A DNA stretch of 64,000 bases from an uncultured Prevotella sp. (GTDB lineage: Bacteria > Bacteroidota > Bacteroidia > Bacteroidales > Bacteroidaceae): assembly GCA_900315635.1 (NCBI GenBank), contig OMZV01000006.1:1-64000 (forward strand). Reading direction: 5' to 3'. The position numbers and the translations under genes were made by a program. How positions within the stretch are numbered: the stretch's first letter is position 1; each line of letters opens with the position of its first letter. Below are positions 36,201 to 42,557 of the stretch, piece after piece. The notes under the pieces were generated by a model that was given only the letters and a program-made list of their open reading frames with translations, made no database searches and was not told the origin of the DNA.

Positions 36201-36629
36201 AGAAGCAAGGTTTCCGGATGAAATATCCTGTATATCCTCGACAGGAATGTTCTCGACAGAACCTGTGAGGTGAGCCTTCTTCTGTGTACCATAACCCACA
36301 ACGACAACTTCGTCGAGGTCATTGTTGTTGACTTGCATGCGGATATTCAGGTGAGACATGCGTCCTTCAACCTTCACCGTCTGTGTTTTATAGCCGACAT
36401 ACGATATAGTCAGTGTGTTCTTTCCGTTCGGAAGCTGCACTGCGAAGTTTCCGTCCAAATCGGAGACGGCACCGGCTCCTGTTCCGGCGACCTGTATTGT
36501 AGCTCCGATAATCGGTTCACTGGTCTCGCCATCCTGTATACTTCCCGTGATAGTCTTCTGCGCGAATGCTGAAGAGAAGACGACCATGAACAGTCCGAGG
36601 AGCAGTGTCTTTATCTTATAGTTCTTCAT
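33279..36629 (-). CDS. SusC-like TonB-dependent transporter
   Basis: A 1116-residue outer membrane transporter of the SusC/RagA family. After the signal peptide (1-23, ending SSAFAQ) come a carboxypeptidase-D-like regulatory domain (about 25-105, ITGSIQDGETSEPIIGATIQ), the TonB-box region and the plug (VVVGYGTQKKAHLTGSVENI, LQQPLFVIDGY type motif as QQPLFVIDGYIY), and a 22-strand barrel ending WTLGVNVSF. With SusD it imports pectin fragments using TonB energy. The preceding lipoprotein gene ends 26 bp upstream and no promoter is seen between, so it is expressed from the operon. Confidence 0.96.
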   Translation of the reverse strand: MKNYKIKTLLLGLFMVVFSSAFAQKTITGSIQDGETSEPIIGATIQVAGTGAGAVSDLDGNFAVQLPNGKNTLTISYVGYKTQTVKVEGRMSHLNIRMQVNNNDLDEVVVVGYGTQKKAHLTGSVENIPVEDIQDISSGNLASTLSGLVNGLNVSGGDAQPGEAATITVRNANTLGDIGSTVQQPLFVIDGYIYPNDMKVGNVSQNLGAQAFNNLDPAEIESISVLKDASAAVYGARAANGVILVTTKKGKVGKPTISYSGQFGWTDAVATPKMLSAYNYGRLYNEIAASDPLNTTLNHTTGLFQADELEAMKSLHNDLLDKYWKTGFTQKHSVNISGASDRVNYFAGIGYFDQDGNLGRLDYNRWNYRAGVDVKISKWLGAGLTISGDYGKRNTGNVRVGGSSNQKQYNLLLTRPYYLPEYIGEDDQYAILNYGPTNAEDNQNQRYNYDLLINNGDYSKSMTSNLNIGANVNYDFGWSKILKGLKVSFQYSKSIDTDKGNEYGSNFTIYNMQKRYGSGSHLYAPINGSDDYSLWDGSNLVAHKYDNGNYLARSDVRTDNYQMNFTINYARDFGLHNVQALFSIEKSEAESEYQRGTVTDPYEFTTGQSNSTNDGTQTVVFTRAESGTLSYIGRINYNYAGKYLFEFLMRADASQKFAPENKWGYFPAVSLGWIASEEKWWKKALPWWNFMKLRASFGVTGRDNTTPFQWMQVYAQDKNRGVLFGDASQGSGNRITINKNNSAVNRDITWDKSYKFNFGIDNRFLNNRLSVGLDLYREWNRDMLINLLQDVPSTVGTQSAASNLGEIDNWGWELSLGWRDKIGQDFKYHVDINTGYSDNKVLNMSFNPNYMYRQIQKNGRTDIGTWGMQCIGMFRSFQDIDEYFEKYHITSYMGMSKDQVRPGMLIYKDVRGAQHTDENGKVYYDGPDGIVDRDNDQVQLGHRGNIYGFTLNAGGSWKGLSFQLQFGAHWGGYTTVPSQALTASEIEYTNMPSFWNPDKVFVYNDIYDGSGNLVQAANRQGALPNPAYSINNVASSFWRISAAQVTLNRLTIAYSLPKAWLNALKIGVQNVRLNLTGQNLINFYNPYPDDFYSAFAGTYGNYPNLRKWTLGVNVSF

Positions 36630-36655
36630 TATTCTTTCGTTTAGTAGGTTAGTTT

Positions 36656-38158
36656 TTATTTAAGCCAACGTGGATCGCCGCTTTTTGCAGCAATCTGAGC
36701 GCCTGAGCTGACGGTAAAGTCACCCTTGTCGGCATCAGCGAAGCCCGGATCACCTGAGATAATAGTACCTGACTGGTCGTAGCTTATCTCGCCGGTCCAT
36801 GTCGAAACATCATTAGGATCAGGCATTGTCCATGCGTCCTGACCATCGTAGACATACGTATTCGAGTTGAATGCCTTTTCGACATCGCCTGTCCATGGGT
36901 CACCTCCAAGCAGACGACGGACGAACTGGTTATGGCTTGTGTTGACAACAATGTTGTGGTCGAGCGTGATTGTGCAAGACTTTCCGGCTCCTCGGACACC
37001 ACCGTAGTTGGCACTCTGTCCTGTCGGAACAAGATTATATAATGTAGTATGGTCGAAAGTGACTCCCATATTGTCATAACCGGCACGTGCAGGACGATAA
37101 CCGTTGGAATAACGGATGATGTAGCGCATCTGCTTGTCGCTCGAGTTATACAGAGTTGAGTTGCGGAGAGTGAGCTGGTTGATACCACCGTTCTGGTCAT
37201 AGAAGTTGAAGTAAGAGCCATTGCTGCTGTGACCGGTAGCAGTGTTGAAGTGGATGATACTGTTGTCAACAAGGAATGTGCTGAGCACATACTGTGTCTT
37301 GTTGTCATTGATGACCTCATCAGGGAGGTTGTCAATGAGAGTATTGACAATCACAACCGGGTCTTCGATGAAATAATAGCCCTTAGAAGTAGCAGCCGGA
37401 CGGATGTCGAGTGTTGCCGGGTTCGGCTCCTTGTTCATAAGGATGAGCGGATTGGTGCAAGCTGCAGCGTCGATGACAAGGTTCTTAAGACGGAATCCTG
37501 CTTTGATAACGAAGCTGGCGTCCTCGCCAACGGTGATGGTGGCACGGTTCTCACTGGCAGTACGGAGGGTAACAGGAGCGTTGCCGAACTCCGCATTGGC
37601 GTTCAATGTATAATGTCCCCCCGGCACAAGGTCAAGGGCAATCTCGCCAGAGTCCTCAGGAATGGCATTCTGAGAGAGCCATTCAGCTATGTCGGCACCG
37701 TCAGGAATTGTTGCGAATCCCGGCAGATAAGATGAGAATGATGCCACTGTAGCGTTAGCGGCATCTGCATTGTTCAGTTGTGCGTTGCCGATAGTCTGAA
37801 TAGAGAACGAATAATTGGTGTCCTCCGAGCGCGGCACAACAAGTGATGTTCCATCGACAAGTGTGTCGGCGATAATGGCAACTGGATTCTGCTCGTCATT
37901 GACATTGTAGACAGAGCAACGATAACCGCTAGCTCCTAAAACCACCGGCCACGTGATTGTGGTCTTCGAGCCGTCGGCATTGGCAGTAAAGACGATGGAG
38001 TCGGCAGCCGGCGAGTTGAGGGTTTGCCCTGAAACGCCACCACTGAATGACTCGTCGTCATAGCCATCAACGGCACACGATGCCAGTGTCAGTGCTGCCA
38101 GAGCTACAAAAGCCAGGGCGCTGATGGCACGTCGTGGAGAGAATTGGTTTTTTTTCAT
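36656..38158 (-). CDS. Surface lipoprotein, DUF4957/DUF5123-like
   Basis: A 500-residue lipoprotein with lipobox LTLASC (Cys 28). An Fn3-like module (about 50-140, SKTTITWPVVLGASGYRCSV) is followed by a repetitive right-handed beta-helix with short ladders (LTLRNSTLYNSSDKQMRYII; VTFDHTTLYNLVP; ITLDHNIVVNTSHNQFVRRL). This matches the DUF4957/DUF5123 proteins common in pectin loci of Bacteroidetes, thought to be surface glycan-binding proteins; lyase activity is possible but no catalytic residues are recognised. It stands before SusC instead of in the usual place after SusD. Confidence 0.8.
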   Translation of the reverse strand: MKKNQFSPRRAISALAFVALAALTLASCAVDGYDDESFSGGVSGQTLNSPAADSIVFTANADGSKTTITWPVVLGASGYRCSVYNVNDEQNPVAIIADTLVDGTSLVVPRSEDTNYSFSIQTIGNAQLNNADAANATVASFSSYLPGFATIPDGADIAEWLSQNAIPEDSGEIALDLVPGGHYTLNANAEFGNAPVTLRTASENRATITVGEDASFVIKAGFRLKNLVIDAAACTNPLILMNKEPNPATLDIRPAATSKGYYFIEDPVVIVNTLIDNLPDEVINDNKTQYVLSTFLVDNSIIHFNTATGHSSNGSYFNFYDQNGGINQLTLRNSTLYNSSDKQMRYIIRYSNGYRPARAGYDNMGVTFDHTTLYNLVPTGQSANYGGVRGAGKSCTITLDHNIVVNTSHNQFVRRLLGGDPWTGDVEKAFNSNTYVYDGQDAWTMPDPNDVSTWTGEISYDQSGTIISGDPGFADADKGDFTVSSGAQIAAKSGDPRWLK

Positions 38159-38324
38159 AATTTATTAGTTTATAGTTTATTGGTTTTTGAGATTAATATT
38201 TTTGTGTTCGGTGGAGGGCGGGGAGCCGTTGCTAAGCAACGGCAAACGCAACGGGCAGGGGAAGGGAGTACTTCCGGAGGACAGTGGGGTTACTGCTGGA
38301 GGGCGCTTTTACCCTTTTACTTTT
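38159..38324. repeat. GC-rich repeat-like gap with short hairpin
   Basis: The 166-bp gap inside the operon has a hairpin CCGTTGC-TAA-GCAACGG (38229-38245), a purine-rich stretch, and at 38311-38336 short TTTTACTTTTTTAC repeats that supply the stop codon of the upstream gene. No reading frame was found. Confidence 0.5.
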
Positions 38325-39185
38325 TTACTTTTGAAAAACCTGCTTGAGGTAGGCGATGTTGTGACCGAAGTTGTACTTGACGTCACGGACACGGCTTGCG
38401 TCGCGGCTGCGCTCTACCACCAGCCATCCGCTCCACCCCATCTTGTCGAGCGTTTTCTTGATTTTCGGGAGGTCAATCTCCGGATCGTCTTGCAGAAGAA
38501 CACCGTCGGTGTTGGACGCATGAATCTGGATTATGCGATCCTTACCGAGCGTCTTGAGCTCTTTGCAGATGTCGCGTCCATTGTCGGCAGCATCCTGAAA
38601 GTTGTAATATATCCGAATTCCGTCGGAACCTATCTCCTTCAGCAGGCGTTTGTCCGCCTTCGCGTCGAGAGCCGTCCTAATGCCGACGACAACGCCTTCC
38701 TTCTCAGCCATCCCGCCGATAACCCTAAGTCGTTTGACCAGTTCGTCGTGCTCGGCACCCGGAGTTTTCCATCCGTTGCCACAACCGCCCAGTGGCAGGA
38801 AAGCCACCTTGCTTCCGAATTTCCTCATTGTGTCGAAGCAATCGGCAATGAGGTCACGATAGTTATCACGCTTGATAAGACTCTGTGCGAAGAATCCGCT
38901 CATAGCCACCGACGGCACTTTGACCTCGAGGCTGTCGGCATAGTGGCGGAACTTAGCCGCCTGCGCACTATCACGGAGCTGGTTGTCGAAGAGCACACGC
39001 TTGCCCAACGGTCCCATGTCCATTTCGACCCCATCGGCGCCGAGCTGACGGGCAAGCGCAAACTCACCGAGTTTCTGCCGCTTGAGCATCATCCAGTCGC
39101 ATGCCGCAACGTGATAGCGTTGTGCTACAGCCGGCATCGCTAGCAACATCATTAAGACAATATTGGCTACAGTCCTGACTGACAT
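38325..39185 (-). CDS. Exported sugar phosphate isomerase/epimerase-like TIM barrel
   Basis: A 286-residue protein of the xylose isomerase-like TIM-barrel superfamily. It has a signal peptide (MSVRTVANIVLMMLLAMPAVAQ). Family blocks include LARQLGADGVEMDMGPLG, VPSVAMSGFFAQ, YRDLIADCFDTMRKFGSK and GWSGWLVVERSRD, with possible metal ligands Glu/Asp/His (QIHASNTDG). Most relatives are cytoplasmic isomerases; export to the periplasm suggests it acts on oligosaccharide ends or has a different reaction. It is the first gene of the susC/susD operon and has the shared element at 39235-39257. The last codons and stop lie in a short AAAAGTAAAAAAG repeat. Confidence 0.8.
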   Translation of the reverse strand: MSVRTVANIVLMMLLAMPAVAQRYHVAACDWMMLKRQKLGEFALARQLGADGVEMDMGPLGKRVLFDNQLRDSAQAAKFRHYADSLEVKVPSVAMSGFFAQSLIKRDNYRDLIADCFDTMRKFGSKVAFLPLGGCGNGWKTPGAEHDELVKRLRVIGGMAEKEGVVVGIRTALDAKADKRLLKEIGSDGIRIYYNFQDAADNGRDICKELKTLGKDRIIQIHASNTDGVLLQDDPEIDLPKIKKTLDKMGWSGWLVVERSRDASRVRDVKYNFGHNIAYLKQVFQK

Positions 39186-39234
39186 TGGCTTTGAAAATTT
39201 CTAAATGTTTGTAAAAGTTAACTTTTATCAATAA

Positions 39235-39257
39235 GACGAACAGTTCACTCCCTTGTA
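39235..39257 (-). promoter_or_regulatory. Pectin-locus element, susC/susD operon
   Basis: Minus strand: TACAA (39257-39253), 14 bp, CGTC (39238-39235), continuing TTATTGATAAAAG. The last part shares TTCGTCTTATTGATA (15 bases) with the site of the pectate lyase gene. A 14-bp inverted repeat (39194-39207 and 39266-39279) brackets the site. Confidence 0.75.
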
Positions 39258-39281
39258 ACACTTTTCATTTAGAAATTTTGG

Positions 39282-42227
39282 CTATTCTTTTGAATTGTTT
39301 TTGTAGTCACGCGGACTCATACCATATTTCTTCCTGAAGCATTTGCCGAAATAGCCTACATCACTGAATCCCGAGGCATAAGCCACATCAGTGATACTCT
39401 TGTCGGAGTGCGTAAGCAGTTCGACAGCCTTTGCAAGCTTGTAGTTCTTTATGAATTCGGACGGCGACTCGCCGGTCATGCCTTTTATCTTCTTGAATAG
39501 TGCGCTGCGGCTCATTCCCAGTTCACTGGCAAGGGCATCAATATCGAAGTCGGCATTGGTGAGGTTAGCCTCAACGATACCGTTTATTTTCTGCATGAAC
39601 GCCTTGTCCTCCTGTTCCATGGTGAAATTGCGCTTGAACTCGGCAACCTTCGACTGGACATACAAGTCGTTCTTCAGTTGAATCTGATACCGGACATACC
39701 TTATTATAAAGTAAGCCGCAACCAGAGCCAGCAATATATATAATGTATAGGCCCACCACGTCTGCCACCAAGGCGGCGAGATTATCACCTGCAACCGCCG
39801 GACGCTCGGGTGATCGGGGTTAGCCGAATCGAACGCCTCGACAACGAATGTGTACTTACCCGGCGGAACCTGCGAGTAAGATGCCATCCGGTCGTGCCCG
39901 TCATAGTGCCATCCCTTGTCGAAACCCTCCAGACGGTGACGGCAAATAATATTGTCCTGTCCCGTGTAGCTGAGAGTGGCGAACGTCAGAGTCAGCATAT
40001 TCTGGTCATGCCGAAGGCGAATCTCCTTGGCATAAGTTATAGAGCGGTCGGCGACAGGACTGTCAAGACTGCGAATATCCTCGTTGTTTACCGTGCATCC
40101 GACGATGTAAACCGGGAACGTATCCCTCGACTGCATGAGCTTGTCGGGGCGGAAAGTCAGAATGCCCTGCTTACAGCCAATCCACAACTCGCCGTTGCTG
40201 TTGCGCAGAGCCGCGCCCTCCTCCATCTCGACATCAGGCAGACCGTCGACCCTTCCGAAAGTTCTGACACGCCCCGCCCTGGTGTTAAAGCACGACAACT
40301 CATGCGACCCGGCGAGCCACAGCTGACCCTTGCCGTCCTCGATTATCGACACAATGACATCGTTCTCCAGTCCCTCACGCTCGCCGACACCCTCGAAGAG
40401 AGGCACACGGCGGTCGGCATCGAACCCCGTTATGCGGCTCAGTCCACCACCGAAGGCACACAGCCAGATATTCGAGTCACGGTCCTTGTACAGCGTGTAG
40501 ATGTCAGTATTGGCACGCACACTGCCCAACTTGCCACGGAAAGTACTGAACCGAATATCCCTCGGCGCACCGAAACGTACATCGAGCGACATCAATCCAT
40601 CGATAGTTCCCACCCACAGATGACCGTTTCTGTCCTCGGTCATATTGCGAACCTCCATGTAAAGTCCGTAATCGGGATAGTGGATCATTCCGTTCTGCTT
40701 GTTGAAGAATACGACACTGTCGCCCCGCTCAGCCAGAAAGTTCAGTCCTCCGTCGAGCGTTCCAGCCCAGATATGATGGCGGGAGTCCTCATAAGTGACA
40801 TAGACATTATTGCCACTGATGGACGACGGGTTATGGCTGTCGTGGCGGAAGTGGCGGAAATGCCATCCGCACGGGCTCGAAGCGTCACGTGTGGCAAGCA
40901 CCAGTCCGTCGCCCTTGGTCGAAAGCCAGAGTCGTCCGTGGCTGTCAGCCATGATGAAATAGACGCTGCCAATGCCATAATCGGCGTATGAAAGGGTGGA
41001 CTTCAGTTGTCCGTTCCTGTCGAAAATGTACAAGTTCTTGTCGCGCGAGCCAGCCCAAATATCACCGTCGGGCAACTGGAACAGCGAGCGGATACCGTTG
41101 TTGCCCTCGTCGGGAAGGGTAATAAGCCGGAACTGGTTGGGCGGAAGTATCAGTTCATAGACACCGGAACCGGCTGTCGTCAGCCACAGATTGCCGTTAG
41201 GGTCAAGGTAAACACCCATGAAACGCGTATCCTGCTTGTCGTCAGAGAGTTCCCTGATGTGCGACAGACTGGCGACTTCCATCGTCGGGGTCTTTATCCT
41301 GAGCACCTCACCGGCTGTCGTCAGGACAAACAGGAAGCCTTTGTTCTCGCAGAAAGTCTGGTGGGTAACCACACCCGAGAGCGACAAATCGAACGATGTT
41401 CGGTTGCCGGTCTTGGCGTTATATCCCGTCAGCGCCTTGTCGGTCAGCGTCCAAACGGTGCCGAAGCGGTCGCGGTAGGAGTTTGCCGAGGCAGCAAGAG
41501 CCGTGAGCCTCTGCTTGTACTTATTGAGTTCCGTGCCCTTGGGAGCCTTGCCGGAAGGCAGTTTTATGGTGAAAATACTATAGTTTCGACCGACCCACGA
41601 GACATAACCATTGCGCACGTCGATGAGGTTATGGCGCAGTTTCAGGCTCGACTTGTCAATGGCATTGCGTGAACTGGCAAGCAACCGGAACACTACCCTG
41701 CCGTCGTTGGTCGTCGAACCCATGAGCAGATTCTTGTCCTTGGTGAGCAAGAGCACATTGCCAGCGCCATCGGACTGAATCTTAATAATCTGAAGATTGC
41801 TTGTATACCGTTTCAACTCGTTCTCGACATCCTTGAAACGGTCCTCGCACTTGAACAGGACAGACAGCCGCCAGTCGAGGGTTTTTATCCAGATGTTGCC
41901 GTTGCCGTCCTCAACCATCGTCTCAACCTTGCGTGGAGGCTGGTCGGAATTGAGCGAGAACAGACCGGTGAAGTTCTGGAAATGCATTCCGTCGAAGCGG
42001 CACAAGCCATACCACGTACCAAACCACATAAATCCGTCCTGCGTCCGCAACACGCTGTTTACTATGTCGTTGGCAAGTCCGTCGGCAGCGGTATAATGGT
42101 TGACAATGACTCCGTCGGCGATAGCCTCATCCTTGATGATGACCTTCGCGGTAACTGTCTTGCAATCGGAAAACACAAACTGGATTGCAAGCAATAGCAG
42201 GATTAATTTCAACGGTAGTCTGTTCAC
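39282..42227 (-). CDS. Membrane-bound propeller sensor with AraC output
   Basis: A 981-residue transcription regulator built like a hybrid two-component sensor but lacking its kinase and receiver parts. After a signal peptide it has a large periplasmic region of two-component propeller repeats (GLCRFDGMHFQNF; GDIWAGSRDKNLYIFDRNG; GHLWVGTIDGLMSLD; GELWIGCKQGILTF), a Y_Y_Y-like domain (about 735-810, YSQVPPGKYTFVVEA), one transmembrane helix (about 822-845, WAYTLYILLALVAAYFIIRY), a short linker, and a C-terminal AraC helix-turn-helix pair (about 885-975, IDALASELGMSRSALFKKIK; ITDVAYASGFSDVGYFGKCF). Ligand binding must reach DNA without phosphotransfer. Its place between the sus operon and the plus-strand enzyme operon makes it the likely pectin regulator. 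Confidence 0.88.
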   Translation of the reverse strand: MNRLPLKLILLLLAIQFVFSDCKTVTAKVIIKDEAIADGVIVNHYTAADGLANDIVNSVLRTQDGFMWFGTWYGLCRFDGMHFQNFTGLFSLNSDQPPRKVETMVEDGNGNIWIKTLDWRLSVLFKCEDRFKDVENELKRYTSNLQIIKIQSDGAGNVLLLTKDKNLLMGSTTNDGRVVFRLLASSRNAIDKSSLKLRHNLIDVRNGYVSWVGRNYSIFTIKLPSGKAPKGTELNKYKQRLTALAASANSYRDRFGTVWTLTDKALTGYNAKTGNRTSFDLSLSGVVTHQTFCENKGFLFVLTTAGEVLRIKTPTMEVASLSHIRELSDDKQDTRFMGVYLDPNGNLWLTTAGSGVYELILPPNQFRLITLPDEGNNGIRSLFQLPDGDIWAGSRDKNLYIFDRNGQLKSTLSYADYGIGSVYFIMADSHGRLWLSTKGDGLVLATRDASSPCGWHFRHFRHDSHNPSSISGNNVYVTYEDSRHHIWAGTLDGGLNFLAERGDSVVFFNKQNGMIHYPDYGLYMEVRNMTEDRNGHLWVGTIDGLMSLDVRFGAPRDIRFSTFRGKLGSVRANTDIYTLYKDRDSNIWLCAFGGGLSRITGFDADRRVPLFEGVGEREGLENDVIVSIIEDGKGQLWLAGSHELSCFNTRAGRVRTFGRVDGLPDVEMEEGAALRNSNGELWIGCKQGILTFRPDKLMQSRDTFPVYIVGCTVNNEDIRSLDSPVADRSITYAKEIRLRHDQNMLTLTFATLSYTGQDNIICRHRLEGFDKGWHYDGHDRMASYSQVPPGKYTFVVEAFDSANPDHPSVRRLQVIISPPWWQTWWAYTLYILLALVAAYFIIRYVRYQIQLKNDLYVQSKVAEFKRNFTMEQEDKAFMQKINGIVEANLTNADFDIDALASELGMSRSALFKKIKGMTGESPSEFIKNYKLAKAVELLTHSDKSITDVAYASGFSDVGYFGKCFRKKYGMSPRDYKNNSKE

Positions 42228-42232
42228 GACTG

Positions 42233-42240
42233 CAAAAATA
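42233..42240 (-). promoter_or_regulatory. Possible -7 box of the regulator gene
   Basis: Minus strand TATTTTTG matches TAnnTTTG, but it is only 5 bp from the start codon; transcription from it would give a nearly leaderless message. Confidence 0.3.
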
Positions 42241-42290
42241 CGAAATTAAAAGCGAAAAGACGCAAGATTAAACGTTAATAAATGGTCTTT

Positions 42291-42425
42291 TACTTTGTAA
42301 AAGGGCATCTTTTAGAGAGAAAAATAAATTAAAAACTGATTGAAAATAAATTATTTTTAATCGAAAAATAAATTAAAAACATTCGTAAAAGATACCCGTT
42401 TACAACGCAATTCGGTGTCCGACGG
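42291..42425. repeat. GTATCTTTTAC family repeat (copy 4)
   Basis: Contains TTGTAAAAGGGCATCTTTTA, an inner AT palindrome (GATTGAAAATAA with TTATTTTTAATC, 42339-42362) and GTAAAAGATACCCGTTTAC. The layout mirrors copy 1 at 3048-3162. It lies between the divergent regulator and GH2 genes; no gene is seen in this 330-bp gap. Confidence 0.75.
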
Positions 42426-42503
42426 AATGCAAAAGACGGACAGACGAAACGCAATATGTGCCATTCTATAATCCAAAAGCGTATATAGCGCAGAGAGACT
42501 GAC

Positions 42504-42526
42504 GACAAAAAAGCGATTAGTTCGTC
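42504..42526 (+). promoter_or_regulatory. Pectin-locus element, GH2-GH106 operon
   Basis: Plus strand: GACAA (42504-42508), 14 bp, CGTC (42523-42526), continuing ATATATTAAC, 31 bp before the start codon. It is the only one of the five sites on the plus strand. Confidence 0.7.
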
Positions 42527-42557
42527 ATATATTAACATAAATCTAATTACTGGAAAG

